A DNA stretch of 64,000 nucleotides, taken from Vibrio panuliri. Its GTDB lineage: Bacteria; Pseudomonadota; Gammaproteobacteria; Enterobacterales; Vibrionaceae. The stretch lies in NCBI RefSeq assembly GCF_009938205.1, contig NZ_AP019654.1, forward strand, positions 1,984,001-2,048,000, written 5' to 3'. A program made the position numbers and the translations under genes. Below, piece after piece: positions 18,228-27,942 of this stretch; position 1 is the first letter of the stretch, and each line of letters opens with the position of its first letter. Under the pieces are notes generated by a model. That model worked only from the letters and a program-made list of their open reading frames with translations. It did no database searches and had not been told where the DNA came from.

Positions 18228-19397
18228 ATGACAATTCATGTTGGCATAATCGATCAAGACCCTATTCGCTTGGTCACACCATTATTAGATAATCGAACCA
18301 TTAGTCACCATATCGTGTTTATTGGTATCGATGCGCAAAAAGAAATGTACGAGCGTCTCCACAGTGTTTTAGCCAAACGCCAAATCACTTCCGAATTTTT
18401 TGAAATCCCCAATGTAGCGAACACCTCCCGTATCAAGCAGACCGTTATCCAACTTGCTGATGAGCTCAAGTCACGTGGTGAAGGCGTTAAGCTGAATGCC
18501 AGTTGTGGTTTGCGTCACCGATTGCTTTCGGTATACGAAGTTTTCCGTAGCTATCATTGGCCTATTTTTGTCGTAGAACCAAACAGCGACCGCCTTTGCT
18601 GGCTTTACCCTGAAGGCAAAGAAGACACTCAAGTTGAAGACTTGATTACCATTGATGACTATCTGACCATCTTTGGTGCGCGTGGTGAGTTTTCTGAGCA
18701 GAACGTGCCAACTCAGCTTGATCAAAAACTCTATGAACTGGGCGAGCGCTGGGCCAGCAACGCACTGGAGTTAGGCCCTGGTCTTGCAACCCTAAACTAC
18801 CTCGCAACAACATGTCGCAAAGAGCAAAAGCTCGACGTCGAACTGTCTGAAAAGCAACAAGGCTACCGCGAGCTCAACATGCTACTGTCGGATTTAGTCG
18901 AAACTGAAATCGCCACCTATGAAAATGGGCTACTGACATTCGCGAGTGAAGAAGCGCGTCGTTTTTCTAACGGCGAATGGCTAGAAACTCTAGTTCACAG
19001 CACGGTGCGCCAAATTCAACAAGATATGCCAACCATTCAAGATCACTCTTTGAATGTACAGGTATATCGCCAATTGGGTGAACGTGAAGTGCGCAATGAA
19101 CTAGACGTGGCTTCTGTGGTCAATAACAAGCTACACATCATTGAATGTAAAACCAAAGGGATGCGTGATGACGGCGACGACACCCTGTACAAGCTCGAAT
19201 CGCTGCGCGACCTACTCGGTGGTCTACAAGCTCGCGCGATGCTGGTGAGCTTCCGTCCGTTACGTTATAACGATATTACGCGTGCCGAGGATCTAGGTTT
19301 AGCACTCATTGGTCCTGACGAGCTAAAAGATCTCAAAACCCACCTTACCCAGTGGTTTGCAGAAGCAGGTGGTTCAGAGGATTGCTCGGACTGCTAA
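18228..19397 (+). CDS. CARF-domain nuclease, DUF1887 / Card1-like
   Basis: A 389-residue protein of the DUF1887 family, whose structural prototype is V. cholerae VC1899 and whose type III CRISPR relatives are Card1/Can2, nucleases activated by cyclic oligoadenylates. The N-terminal CARF-like half has a Rossmann pattern; the loop that in many CARF proteins reads NxTGGTK is here NASCGLRHR (residue 90). The C-terminal restriction-endonuclease-like half has ELD (291-293) and ECK (306-308), the metal-binding D...ExK core, so the nuclease site looks intact. A winged-helix-like segment lies between. No cas gene or repeat array is within the window. It stands alone between two terminators, between a chemoreceptor and norR. 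Its trigger is unknown. Confidence 0.85.
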   Translation: MTIHVGIIDQDPIRLVTPLLDNRTISHHIVFIGIDAQKEMYERLHSVLAKRQITSEFFEIPNVANTSRIKQTVIQLADELKSRGEGVKLNASCGLRHRLLSVYEVFRSYHWPIFVVEPNSDRLCWLYPEGKEDTQVEDLITIDDYLTIFGARGEFSEQNVPTQLDQKLYELGERWASNALELGPGLATLNYLATTCRKEQKLDVELSEKQQGYRELNMLLSDLVETEIATYENGLLTFASEEARRFSNGEWLETLVHSTVRQIQQDMPTIQDHSLNVQVYRQLGEREVRNELDVASVVNNKLHIIECKTKGMRDDGDDTLYKLESLRDLLGGLQARAMLVSFRPLRYNDITRAEDLGLALIGPDELKDLKTHLTQWFAEAGGSEDCSDC

Positions 19398-19423
19398 CCT
19401 CACATCACTTCCGTTGATTACCT

Positions 19424-19448
19424 AGCCTCACCCCGGTGGGGCTTTTTT
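19424..19448 (+). terminator. Terminator after the CARF nuclease gene
   Basis: Stem AGCCTCACC / GGTGGGGCT (one G-T pair) followed by TTTTTT. Confidence 0.85.
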
Positions 19449-19547
19449 GATTTTGATCTCTGTCAAACGTACACCATTCCCCTCACTGTGGCGATGTACT
19501 TTTTACATCACACTGTTAGCATGTTGACTCTTTCATCAATAATAAGC

Positions 19548-21080
19548 ATGGACATGACAGTCAACGTTGAGCAAACCTTACTCGATATCGCCCTTAATCT
19601 CAGCACTAGCCTTGCGAGTGAAGAGCAATATCAACACATTGTCGAAGGCATTAGCCAAGTATTCCCTTGTGATGCTGCCGCCCTATTTATTCTTGATGAG
19701 CAAGGATTCTTAACACCCGTCGCTGTTAAAGGCGTCTCTCACTCAATATTAGGTCGACGTTTTTTCCCAAGCGCTCACCCACGCCTGCAACAAATTATGC
19801 AAAGTCGCTCACCGGTTCGTTTCGATGCCAACTGCCCGTTGCCCGACCCTTTTGATGGCGTGATGCTCACGGCTGATCAAACTATCGACGTACACGACTG
19901 TCTGGGTTGTAGCCTCTATGTCGAAGGGCAGTTGGTGGGCGTACTCACTATGGATGCACTCAATGTCGGCGCGTTTGACGACTTAGACACCATGATGGTC
20001 GATACCTTTACCGCCTTGACTGCGGCAACCCTGCGCAATATTGCTCAGCTCAAAGCGCTAAAAGCACAAAACCGTAAGCATCGCTCCGTCACCCAGACCC
20101 TTATCCAGCAAGCACGAACTCAACAAGGCGAAATGGTCGGATTTAGCCCACAGTTTGAAAAGCTCAAACAGAATATTGCTACTGTCGCTAAATCAGATTT
20201 CGCCGTGCTGGTATCTGGAGAAACAGGAACAGGGAAAGAGTTGGTCGCGCATAATCTCCACGCACAATCTCATCGCGCGGATAAACCCATGATCTATGTT
20301 AACTGCGCAGCCTTGCCTGAAGGGCTAGCAGAAAGTGAACTGTTCGGCCATGTCAAAGGAGCATTTACTGGTGCTAACAGCCATCGCTCCGGCAAATTTG
20401 AACTGGCGGATGGTGGTACGATTTTCCTCGATGAAATTGGCGAATTACCACTGATATTGCAAGCCAAGTTGCTGCGAGTGATACAGCAAGGCGAGTTGCA
20501 GCGCGTTGGTAGTGATCAACACCTGACTGTCAATGTGCGAATTATCGCAGCCACCAACCGTAAGCTCGAAGAAGAGGTCGAACAGGGACGCTTTCGTGCC
20601 GACCTGTTTCACCGACTCAACGTCTTTCCGATTTATGTCCCGCCGCTAAGGGAGAGAGAGGGTGATATTGCGGTGCTCTCTGGCTATCTGCTGGAGAAAA
20701 TGCGCACCCAATTTAATGCACCTAACTTACATGTCCATCCAAAGGCACTGCAAGTACTAGAGAGCCAAGACTGGCAGGGTAACATCCGACAACTTGAACA
20801 TAGCTTAACCCGCGCGGCTTTGCATGCCATTCAACACGAGCAAATGACGATTCAACTGCATCACTTTGATGATATTAAACCGTCAGATGATGTTAAAAAT
20901 ACATCTCGATATTTCCCGCTCGACAGCCAACCAATGCGTACGCTCGTCGAGTTATATCAAAAGGATTTGATCACACATGCATTGGAGTGTTCGAACAAAA
21001 CATGGGCACAAGCAGCTGATTTTCTTCAAATGGATCGCGGAAACCTCTATCGAATGGGCAAAAAACTTGGCATTCAATAA
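19548..21080 (+). CDS. norR: Sigma-54-dependent NO-responsive regulator NorR
   Basis: Three-domain enhancer-binding protein of about 510 residues. The N-terminal GAF domain (about 1-170) binds nitric oxide at a non-haem iron in E. coli NorR, and segments such as LGRRFFPSAHPRLQ and DCLGCSLYVEGQLVGVLTMD match it. The AAA+ domain has Walker A GETGTGKE, the sigma-54-contacting loop GAFTGA intact, and Walker B GTIFLDEIGEL. A Fis-type helix-turn-helix ends the protein (WAQAADFLQMDRGNLYRMGKKLG). The start is uncertain: MDMTVNVEQ (19548) or MTVNVEQ (19554) fits NorR homologues, while an ATG at 19488 would add 20 atypical residues. The next gene, hcp, has a sigma-54 promoter, the likely target. Confidence 0.9.
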   Translation: MDMTVNVEQTLLDIALNLSTSLASEEQYQHIVEGISQVFPCDAAALFILDEQGFLTPVAVKGVSHSILGRRFFPSAHPRLQQIMQSRSPVRFDANCPLPDPFDGVMLTADQTIDVHDCLGCSLYVEGQLVGVLTMDALNVGAFDDLDTMMVDTFTALTAATLRNIAQLKALKAQNRKHRSVTQTLIQQARTQQGEMVGFSPQFEKLKQNIATVAKSDFAVLVSGETGTGKELVAHNLHAQSHRADKPMIYVNCAALPEGLAESELFGHVKGAFTGANSHRSGKFELADGGTIFLDEIGELPLILQAKLLRVIQQGELQRVGSDQHLTVNVRIIAATNRKLEEEVEQGRFRADLFHRLNVFPIYVPPLREREGDIAVLSGYLLEKMRTQFNAPNLHVHPKALQVLESQDWQGNIRQLEHSLTRAALHAIQHEQMTIQLHHFDDIKPSDDVKNTSRYFPLDSQPMRTLVELYQKDLITHALECSNKTWAQAADFLQMDRGNLYRMGKKLGIQ

Positions 21081-21099
21081 ACCGCTAAGTAAGACTCAC

Positions 21100-21139
21100 G
21101 TTGTAATAAATACATCAAACTCGATGTGCTTATTACAAC
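21100..21139 (+). promoter_or_regulatory. Inverted repeat upstream of hcp, possible NorR sites
   Basis: Ten-base arms GTTGTAATAA and TTATTACAAC are exact reverse complements, with ACATC / GATGT inside. Within it lie two GT-N7-AC words (21103-21113 and 21126-21136), the loose core reported for NorR, 23 bp apart and about 55-90 bp upstream of the sigma-54 element. There is no T-run, so it does not look like a terminator. Confidence 0.45.
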
Positions 21140-21190
21140 ACCCATGTGACAATATCGAACTAATATCCAATAAAATCAATTAGATAACAG

Positions 21191-21207
21191 TTGGCACGCT
21201 CCGTGCT
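21191..21207 (+). promoter_or_regulatory. Sigma-54 promoter of hcp-hcr
   Basis: TTGGCACGCTCCGTGCT matches the -24/-12 consensus TGGCACG-N4-TTGC except for G instead of T at the first base of the -12 element. The transcript would start near 21218, about 100 nt before hcp. Confidence 0.8.
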
Positions 21208-21317
21208 CTTACAGCGTTATTAAAACAACATTGCCTTACTTAGGCTCCCTAGCGTTGATCGCAACAAGGGAGACCAAGGACGCAAGATAACGACTAAGAG
21301 TAAACTGGAGAATCACT

Positions 21318-22976
21318 ATGTTCTGTATTCAATGTGAGCAGACAATTCAAACCCCAACCATTAAAGGCTGTTCATTCACGCAAGGGATGTGTGGTAAAAC
21401 ATCGGAAGTGTCTGACTTACAAGACGTTCTAGTTTACACACTACAAGGCGTTTCTTACTGGGCACAACAGGCTCGAGAGTTTGAGATCATCGATACAGAG
21501 ATCGACAATTGGGCGCCACGCGCGTTCTTTGCAACTCTCACCAATGTTAACTTCGATCCTGAGCGTATTCTTGAGTTCACTCAGCAAGCTGCAACCTATA
21601 AAGCACAGCTAAAACAACAAACTTTCGCCGCAGCGACACTCAACAATGTCACGCTTGAGGCTGCCCCTCAAGTCGCTGAATTTGAGCTTCCAGCCACGGC
21701 TCAAGAAGTATTGGCATTTGCTCCACAAGCAGCGGTCAACCGCGGTAAAGATGCGGTCAATGAAGATGTAATGGGTCTTCGCCTGCTATGTCTATATGGT
21801 TTGAAAGGCGCTGCGGCCTATATGGAGCATGCCCGCGTACTTGGACAAACCGACGCTGAGATCCATGGACAGTTCCACAAAATCATGGCATGGCTGGGTA
21901 CCGAGCCAACAGACCTCAATGCATTGCTTGAATGTTCTATGGAAATTGGCTTAATGAACTACAAAGTGATGGAGATGCTCGACCTTGGCGAAACGACCAC
22001 TTTTGGTCACCCAGCGCCGACCGCAGTAAATGTAAAACCAGTAAAAGGTAAATGTATCTTGGTTTCTGGTCACGACTTACATGATTTGGAAAAAATCCTG
22101 CAGCAAACCGAAGGCAAAGGCATCAATGTTTACACCAATGGTGAGATGCTGCCAGCGCACGGCTATCCAGAACTCAACAAGTACCCACATCTGGTGGGCA
22201 ACTACGGCAGCGCTTGGCAAAACCAGCAGAAAGAATTTGCCAATTTCCCTGGCGCAATCGTGATGACATCAAACTGCCTGCTCAACCCAAATGTTGGTCA
22301 GTACGCCGATCGCTTATTCACTCGCAGTATCGTGGGTTGGCCTGGTGTCAGTCACATTGAAGGCGACGATTTCTCTGCCGCTATCGACGCAGCGCTCGCT
22401 CAACCTGGTTTTCAGCACGATGAAATCGAACAGATGATCACTGTCGGCTTTGGTCGCAATGCTCTGATGAACGCCGCTCCTGCGGTCATAGACCAAGTGA
22501 AACAAGGCAATATCCGTCATTTCTTCCTAGTTGGTGGCTGTGACGGTGATAAAGCTGAGCGTAGTTACTACACAGACTTCACTGCGAATGCGCCAGAAGA
22601 TACGCTGATCTTGACGCTGGCCTGCGGTAAATTCCGTTTTAACAAAAATCAGTTTGGTGACATCAATGGCATCCCTCGTCTGCTTGATGTTGGCCAATGT
22701 AATGATGCCTACTCAGCAATTCAACTGGCGTTAGCACTAGCAAAAGAGTTCGATTGCGATATCAATGAACTGCCACTGACATTAGTACTGTCTTGGTTTG
22801 AGCAAAAAGCGATTGTGATTCTATTGACGCTGTTCGCTTTGGGTGTCAAAGGCATCTACACAGGTCCAACTGCACCTGCTTTCTTGACCGATAACCTACT
22901 GGCAATTATTCAAGAGAAGTTCGACATGCGCGCAATTAGCGATGTCGAAAGTGATATGCAAGCCATCCTAGGCTAA
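21318..22976 (+). CDS. hcp: Hydroxylamine reductase / hybrid-cluster protein Hcp
   Basis: Cytosolic iron-sulfur enzyme of 552 residues that reduces hydroxylamine in vitro and nitric oxide at low concentration in E. coli. The N-terminal cysteines follow Cx2Cx11Cx6C (C3, C6, C18, C25), the spacing of the enteric class that holds a [2Fe-2S] cluster. Hybrid-cluster ligands are visible in [21 protein letters not shown] and [18 protein letters not shown] upstream supports the start. First gene of hcp-hcr, behind a sigma-54 promoter and downstream of norR, which points to NO-induced expression. Confidence 0.96.
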   Translation: MFCIQCEQTIQTPTIKGCSFTQGMCGKTSEVSDLQDVLVYTLQGVSYWAQQAREFEIIDTEIDNWAPRAFFATLTNVNFDPERILEFTQQAATYKAQLKQQTFAAATLNNVTLEAAPQVAEFELPATAQEVLAFAPQAAVNRGKDAVNEDVMGLRLLCLYGLKGAAAYMEHARVLGQTDAEIHGQFHKIMAWLGTEPTDLNALLECSMEIGLMNYKVMEMLDLGETTTFGHPAPTAVNVKPVKGKCILVSGHDLHDLEKILQQTEGKGINVYTNGEMLPAHGYPELNKYPHLVGNYGSAWQNQQKEFANFPGAIVMTSNCLLNPNVGQYADRLFTRSIVGWPGVSHIEGDDFSAAIDAALAQPGFQHDEIEQMITVGFGRNALMNAAPAVIDQVKQGNIRHFFLVGGCDGDKAERSYYTDFTANAPEDTLILTLACGKFRFNKNQFGDINGIPRLLDVGQCNDAYSAIQLALALAKEFDCDINELPLTLVLSWFEQKAIVILLTLFALGVKGIYTGPTAPAFLTDNLLAIIQEKFDMRAISDVESDMQAILG

Positions 22977-22983
22977 TCATACT

Positions 22984-23019
22984 CCTCTGCCATAGTCACT
23001 CGCGGACAAATGGCAGAGG
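22984..23019 (+). other. Intercistronic stem-loop hcp-hcr
   Basis: CCTCTGCCAT and ATGGCAGAGG are perfect 10-base complements with a 16-nt loop and no T-run. It lies between hcp and the hcr ribosome site, so it probably affects mRNA processing or relative expression rather than ending transcription. Confidence 0.6.
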
Positions 23020-23047
23020 ATCTTGCTACCTGATTCTGAGATATACC

Positions 23048-24109
23048 ATGTCTACTTCCATCAATGCTGCTCATCAACAGCAAAGCCTGCCAGCGACACT
23101 TCGTTGTATTGATAAGTGGTTTGAAACTAAGGACTGCGTTTCGATTCTCCTCAGCGCAGAGAATCCTTCCCCATTCAAATTCAAGCCTGGTCAGTTTGTC
23201 ACCATCGGTGTCGAGGTTGAGGGCAAAGCTGAATATCGCGCTTATTCGATCAGTTCACTCCCTAATGAGCAGTCACTGCAACTGACTATCAAACGCGTCG
23301 ACGGTGGTAAAGTGTCGAATTATATGGTTGACCACCTGACGATTGGCGACAGCTTAGAATGCTTACCTGTTGCTGGAGAATTCAACAACATCGATTACCC
23401 ACCACAAAGTATTGATGGTCAAAAAAAAGTACTGCTGATTAGTGCAGGCTGTGGGATTACCCCAGTCTTCTCGATGGCAAGGTCTTGGCTGGCACAATCA
23501 GACGGTGTTGATATCTGTTTTCTCCATATTGCCCGCAATATCGAGCAAACCATCTACTTTGAGCAACTGGAAAAAATGCATCAGCAGGAACAGATGTTCG
23601 ATCTTAAACTGCTATTGAAAGACGCACAGTCGAGTGGATATCCGCAAGGCCGCTTAACCGCTGAGTTGCTTGAGACCTTGGTTCCGGACTTCGCCACACG
23701 CACGGTTTACTTGTGCGGACCGAGTCAGTTTATGCTCGATGTAGTGAGTTATCTTGAACGGCTTGATTTTGACATGGCAAACTTTCATCAAGAAAGTTTT
23801 ACGCCTACTGAATCCGAAACGATTGAAGATACATCGGCAAGCTCCGACTCAGTAAGCATCGAACTGCCCGCATTTGGTCAAAACCTGCAAGTGAGTAAAG
23901 GGACGGTGCTTGCTGACGCACTTGAGCAAGGTGGTGTTCCTATTATTATCGCTTGCCGCAGTGGGATCTGTGGTTCTTGCAAGTGTAAAGTGAAGGTTGG
24001 ACAGGTAGAGAGCAGCAACCATTCACCATTGAGTGAAGAAGAAATCGCCCAAGGTTATGTGCTCGCTTGTTCATCAACCATCGAAAGTAACGTCACCATC
24101 GAACTTTAA
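23048..24109 (+). CDS. hcr: NADH oxidoreductase Hcr
   Basis: Electron donor for Hcp. The 353 residues comprise a ferredoxin-reductase FAD domain (YRAYSISSLPN), an NAD domain (ISAGCGITPVFSM; VYLCGPSQFM) and a C-terminal plant-type [2Fe-2S] ferredoxin with ligands in ACRSGICGSCKCKV and a last cysteine in YVLACSS. The domain order FAD-NAD-FeS is that of Hcr. It lies 71 bp after hcp with a stem-loop between. Confidence 0.93.
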   Translation: MSTSINAAHQQQSLPATLRCIDKWFETKDCVSILLSAENPSPFKFKPGQFVTIGVEVEGKAEYRAYSISSLPNEQSLQLTIKRVDGGKVSNYMVDHLTIGDSLECLPVAGEFNNIDYPPQSIDGQKKVLLISAGCGITPVFSMARSWLAQSDGVDICFLHIARNIEQTIYFEQLEKMHQQEQMFDLKLLLKDAQSSGYPQGRLTAELLETLVPDFATRTVYLCGPSQFMLDVVSYLERLDFDMANFHQESFTPTESETIEDTSASSDSVSIELPAFGQNLQVSKGTVLADALEQGGVPIIIACRSGICGSCKCKVKVGQVESSNHSPLSEEEIAQGYVLACSSTIESNVTIEL

Positions 24110-24113
24110 ACGG

Positions 24114-24145
24114 AAAAAAACGCCTATCTTGTGATAGGCGTTTTT
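24114..24145. terminator. Bidirectional terminator between hcr and fadR
   Basis: Stem AACGCCTATC / GATAGGCGTT with loop TTGT. A-run before and T-run after give a functional terminator for hcr (plus) and fadR (minus). Confidence 0.92.
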
Positions 24146-24172
24146 CTAATATTCGGCAATGACTCAACTCAG

Positions 24173-25012
24173 TTAGCTATCATCTTCGGTAAAGTTGGTT
24201 GGCAGGGTTGTTTTCATTTGCTGCCAAATTTGTCCACTCTCAATACCGTAGTGGCGTACCAACACAGGGATGCTTTCACGGTTGCCTGATTCACACACTT
24301 CTAAAAGGTCACGGTAGAACTGCAGCGCTAATTCTCGCGCTTCAGGATTAGAGAAGTAGTAACTACCAACGCGATCGTACAACTTACGCAAACCATTAAA
24401 AATAAGACCGTAGATCTGATTACCTGAATGAAACGCCAAACGTTGGAACAACATGTAGTCGTAGAAATTAAACGTTTTTGCGATCAAAATCTCTTCGCGT
24501 TTAATCGGATCTTTCTCACCATCATCTTTAATTTGCTGGGTAATCTTCTCAGCATATGGTGAAGACTGCATAAAGTGATCCCACGAATCAGAATTTTGCA
24601 GCGATTCACACGAATCGATCACATTTTTGATTGTTCGCTCTGAGTTCTCTTTATTTGCTTTAAATGCATAGCGCATAAAAATCGGACTGATATTTGTACG
24701 TGCTGCAAGCAAATCTTCAACGATAGAAGTCGCGTTATCTGCATCAAGTGTCATTAAGGTATCAAGAATATGTAAACCAGATGTTTCCATAAATTGATTA
24801 ACCTTGGTTGGCTTTCCATGCTGAATAGTCAGCCAGCCATCTCGTGCCAAACGTTGAAGTACTTCACGTAATGTCGTACGCGTCACACCGATAAGCTCAG
24901 AAAGCTCACGCTCAGCAGGAAGAATAGAACCTGGAGGGAAGCGCCCTTTCCAAATACTCTCAATAATGTATTTTTCTGCAAATCCTGCAGGGCTCTTTGC
25001 CTTTATGACCAT
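24173..25012 (-). CDS. fadR: Fatty acid metabolism regulator FadR
   Basis: GntR-family regulator that represses fatty-acid degradation and activates unsaturated fatty-acid synthesis; acyl-CoA releases it from DNA. An N-terminal winged helix ([37 protein letters not shown], about residues 26-63) precedes a helical acyl-CoA-binding domain. At 279 residues it is about 40 longer than E. coli FadR. The extra stretch, about residues 138-177 ([20 protein letters not shown]), is the insertion known from Vibrio FadR that provides an additional ligand-binding surface. It is divergent from nhaB, as in E. coli. Confidence 0.95.
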   Translation of the reverse strand: MVIKAKSPAGFAEKYIIESIWKGRFPPGSILPAERELSELIGVTRTTLREVLQRLARDGWLTIQHGKPTKVNQFMETSGLHILDTLMTLDADNATSIVEDLLAARTNISPIFMRYAFKANKENSERTIKNVIDSCESLQNSDSWDHFMQSSPYAEKITQQIKDDGEKDPIKREEILIAKTFNFYDYMLFQRLAFHSGNQIYGLIFNGLRKLYDRVGSYYFSNPEARELALQFYRDLLEVCESGNRESIPVLVRHYGIESGQIWQQMKTTLPTNFTEDDS

Positions 25013-25653
25013 TAAATTGCGTCCAATATTGTATTATATACGGGTTCAGAATCACTCATCATACCACTACTTATTACCTATCGGAAACAAACTGATAGTA
25101 AACTTCTCGCAAAATAAAAATAGAGTAATAACACTAATTTTATTCTTAAATAGATGGGGGTAACCAGAGCAAAAAAAGCCTCAAAAAACACAAAAACCAA
25201 ACCGTTTTTGCAATCAAAGTTCCCGTCATTGCGCTATCAAACAAGCAATCTTATTTTCCAAAACACACAACTTTTGTAGGCTCATTGTACCAGAAATGTA
25301 ACAGATAATTGTTTTATTCTTCGCTTTCGCTTTGTATGAGAATCAAAATGGAACTTTTTACAACTCTTATGTTATGTTTACGTAACTTTGATCGCGTTTT
25401 GAGGAGAAAAGCACCAAGTCTTTTATCAATAGAGCGTTATTCATTGACTCTATGGTGCTGGATAGTAGAGTAGCGAGCAAAGATATAAAGGAGTGCTTGT
25501 CATTCTCAAGGAGTGACTTGGCAAAGCGCATGACAATTACGGAATGTTGTTTTACTGAGTTACTGTTGATTCGGATATTTATTCATTTTTCCGATATAAG
25601 GATTTCATACGCAAGCAGTGTTTAGTAGTAACAATAAATAGAGTAGTTGTATT
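25013..25653. other. Divergent intergenic region fadR / nhaB
   Basis: A 641-bp AT-rich gap that should contain both promoters. Short frames inside it have no ribosome site or recognisable product. I see no clear FadR operator, riboswitch or strong hairpin. Confidence 0.45.
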
Positions 25654-27240
25654 ATGCCAATGTCTCTTGGAAATGCGTTTATCAAGAATTTTCTTGGTAA
25701 GGCGCCAGACTGGTACAAAGTCTTAATCATCGCTTTTCTCATCATCAACCCAATTGTTTTCTTCTTGGTTGACCCATTCGTAGCGGGCTGGTTGTTAGTC
25801 GCTGAATTCATTTTCACTCTAGCGATGGCACTAAAGTGTTATCCACTTCAGCCTGGTGGTCTTTTAGCAATCGAAGCTATTGCTATCGGTATGACGACTC
25901 CCGGCCAAGTTAAGCATGAGCTTGTAGCCAACATCGAAGTGCTATTGTTGCTGGTGTTTATGGTCGCTGGCATCTACTTTATGAAACAGCTGTTGCTGTT
26001 TATTTTTACCAAAATCCTGCTTGGCATCCGCTCTAAAGTTCTGCTTTCGATGGCATTCTGTTTTGCGGCAGCATTCCTTTCTGCGTTCCTAGACGCATTA
26101 ACGGTTATCGCGGTTGTTATCAGCGTGGCGGTAGGTTTCTATGCGATCTACCACAAAGTGGCATCTGGCAACCCAATCGGCGATCATGACCACAACAACG
26201 ACGAAACCATCTCTGAACTGACTCGTGATGACTTAGAGAACTACCGAGCGTTCCTACGTTCACTTCTCATGCACGCGGGTGTAGGTACTGCGCTAGGTGG
26301 CGTAACAACTATGGTTGGTGAACCGCAAAACCTTATCATTGCAGACCAAGCTGGTTGGCTGTTTGGTGAGTTCTTACTCCGTATGGCACCGGTCACCTTA
26401 CCTGTATTCATCTGCGGTATGATGACTTGTATGTTGGTGGAGAAGTTTAAAGTATTTGGCTATGGCGCAGAACTCCCTGACACCGTGCGTCAAATCCTTG
26501 TTGAGTTCGACACTGAAGAGCGTAAAAGTCGCACCAATCAAGACGTAGCTAAACTATGGATCCAAGGCGCGATTGCAGTATGGCTTATCGCAGCACTTGC
26601 ACTTCACTTAGCAGCTGTTGGTCTAATTGGCCTGTCGGTTATTATCCTTGCGACTGCGTTTACGGGTGTGATCGAAGAGCACTCGATGGGCAAAGCATTT
26701 GAAGAGGCGTTACCGTTTACAGCCCTTCTCTCTGTATTCTTTGCTATCGTCGCTGTAATCATTGACCAAGAGCTATTTAAGCCGGTTATTGACGCGGTAC
26801 TAGCGGTAGAAGATAAAGGCATGCAATTGGCGATGTTCTACGTTGCAAATGGCCTGTTGTCGATGGTATCGGATAACGTGTTCGTTGGTACTGTTTACAT
26901 TAACGAAGTTAAATCAGCCCTCATTGATGGCGTGATCACACGCGATCAGTTCGACTTGCTAGCGGTGGCAATTAACACGGGTACTAACCTACCTTCAGTC
27001 GCCACTCCTAACGGTCAAGCGGCATTCTTGTTCCTGCTAACTTCAGCACTTGCACCGCTTATTCGCCTATCCTACGGTCGCATGGTGATCATGGCTCTGC
27101 CATACACTATCGTCCTTTCTGTCGTGGGTTTAGCGGGTATTGTGTTCTTCCTAGAGCCAATGACAGCTTGGTTCTATGATGCAGGCTGGATTAGCCACCA
27201 TGTTGGCGCGGCAGTCGAAGCCGTTTCAGGTGGACACTAA
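25654..27240 (+). CDS. nhaB: Na+/H+ antiporter NhaB
   Basis: Inner-membrane sodium/proton antiporter. The 528 residues have about a dozen membrane segments and NhaB-typical stretches: [13 protein letters not shown] at the N-terminus, [18 protein letters not shown] with an intramembrane aspartate, [21 protein letters not shown], and [22 protein letters not shown]. Length equals that of other Vibrio NhaB proteins as I remember them. Divergent from fadR and followed by a terminator. Confidence 0.96.
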   Translation: MPMSLGNAFIKNFLGKAPDWYKVLIIAFLIINPIVFFLVDPFVAGWLLVAEFIFTLAMALKCYPLQPGGLLAIEAIAIGMTTPGQVKHELVANIEVLLLLVFMVAGIYFMKQLLLFIFTKILLGIRSKVLLSMAFCFAAAFLSAFLDALTVIAVVISVAVGFYAIYHKVASGNPIGDHDHNNDETISELTRDDLENYRAFLRSLLMHAGVGTALGGVTTMVGEPQNLIIADQAGWLFGEFLLRMAPVTLPVFICGMMTCMLVEKFKVFGYGAELPDTVRQILVEFDTEERKSRTNQDVAKLWIQGAIAVWLIAALALHLAAVGLIGLSVIILATAFTGVIEEHSMGKAFEEALPFTALLSVFFAIVAVIIDQELFKPVIDAVLAVEDKGMQLAMFYVANGLLSMVSDNVFVGTVYINEVKSALIDGVITRDQFDLLAVAINTGTNLPSVATPNGQAAFLFLLTSALAPLIRLSYGRMVIMALPYTIVLSVVGLAGIVFFLEPMTAWFYDAGWISHHVGAAVEAVSGGH

Positions 27241-27274
27241 TATTTCTACTTGATTAGGAAACTAATCCAAGATA

Positions 27275-27303
27275 AAAAGCTCTGAATAGTCAGAGCTTTT
27301 TTT
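27275..27303 (+). terminator. Terminator after nhaB
   Basis: Stem AAAAAGCTCTGA / TCAGAGCTTTTTTT around ATAG, directly before dsbB. Confidence 0.88.
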
Positions 27304-27325
27304 ATTTCTGAACAAGGACCGAATT

Positions 27326-27844
27326 TTGAACTTTCTAGCAACACTAAAAAGCTTTTCGCAAAGCCGTCTTTCATGGGCTATCTTACTTGGCTTCATCGTC
27401 TTCTTTGAAACTTGTGCCCTATTTTTCCAACACGTGATGGAGTTGCCACCCTGCGTTATGTGTATATACGAACGCGTCGCGATGATGGGGATTGCGGGAG
27501 CGGCGATTATCGGTTTGATAGCACCGCAAAACCTTATCATTCGCTGGATTGGTTTAGGCGCATGGGGTTACAGTGCTTATCGCGGCTTAGAGCTCTCATT
27601 GCAACATGTCGATTACCAGTTTAACCCCTCTCCATTTGCCACTTGTGATCTATTTGTCCAGTTCCCTGACTGGGCTCCGCTCAATCAATGGGCACCTTGG
27701 ATGTTTGAAGCTTATGGCGACTGCTCAAAAATCGTATGGCAGTTCCTAACGCTGTCTATGCCGCAATGGTTAGTGGTTATCTTTGCCGCCAACCTCGTCG
27801 CTTTAGCGGTTATCGTAGTGGCTCAATTGGCCAAAAGTAAGTAA
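27326..27844 (+). CDS. dsbB: Disulfide bond formation protein DsbB
   Basis: Inner-membrane quinone reductase that reoxidises DsbA. The 172 residues have four membrane helices and the two cysteine pairs: C43/C46 (PPCVMC) in the first periplasmic loop and C107/C133 in the second, corresponding to C41/C44 and C104/C130 of E. coli. The initiation codon is TTG, with AAGGA seven bases upstream, which decides the start. Located after nhaB, as in E. coli, behind a terminator. Confidence 0.95.
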   Translation: MNFLATLKSFSQSRLSWAILLGFIVFFETCALFFQHVMELPPCVMCIYERVAMMGIAGAAIIGLIAPQNLIIRWIGLGAWGYSAYRGLELSLQHVDYQFNPSPFATCDLFVQFPDWAPLNQWAPWMFEAYGDCSKIVWQFLTLSMPQWLVVIFAANLVALAVIVVAQLAKSK

Positions 27845-27882
27845 CCACTGAATTAGAACGATTAGGTGAGATACTTGTGCAA

Positions 27883-27912
27883 ACAAAAAGGGTTGGCTTA
27901 AAGCCAACCCTT
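27883..27912 (-). terminator. Terminator for the minus-strand pair 27943-28739
   Basis: AAGGGTTGGCT and AGCCAACCCTT are perfect 11-base complements. On the minus strand they are followed by TTTTTG; on the plus strand there is no T-run, though the stem may also stop dsbB transcripts. Confidence 0.75.
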
Positions 27913-27942
27913 CCTACATTAGGTAGCTAACATAGTTTGCTA

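Noticed and set aside
18103..19448. A CRISPR array or cas genes next to the CARF nuclease
   Set aside because: I looked at both flanks and found only terminators, a chemoreceptor and norR; no regularly spaced direct repeats are present.
25013..25653. FadR, Fur or FNR sites in the fadR-nhaB gap
   Set aside because: AT-rich words resemble parts of several consensus sites, but none is good enough to name.
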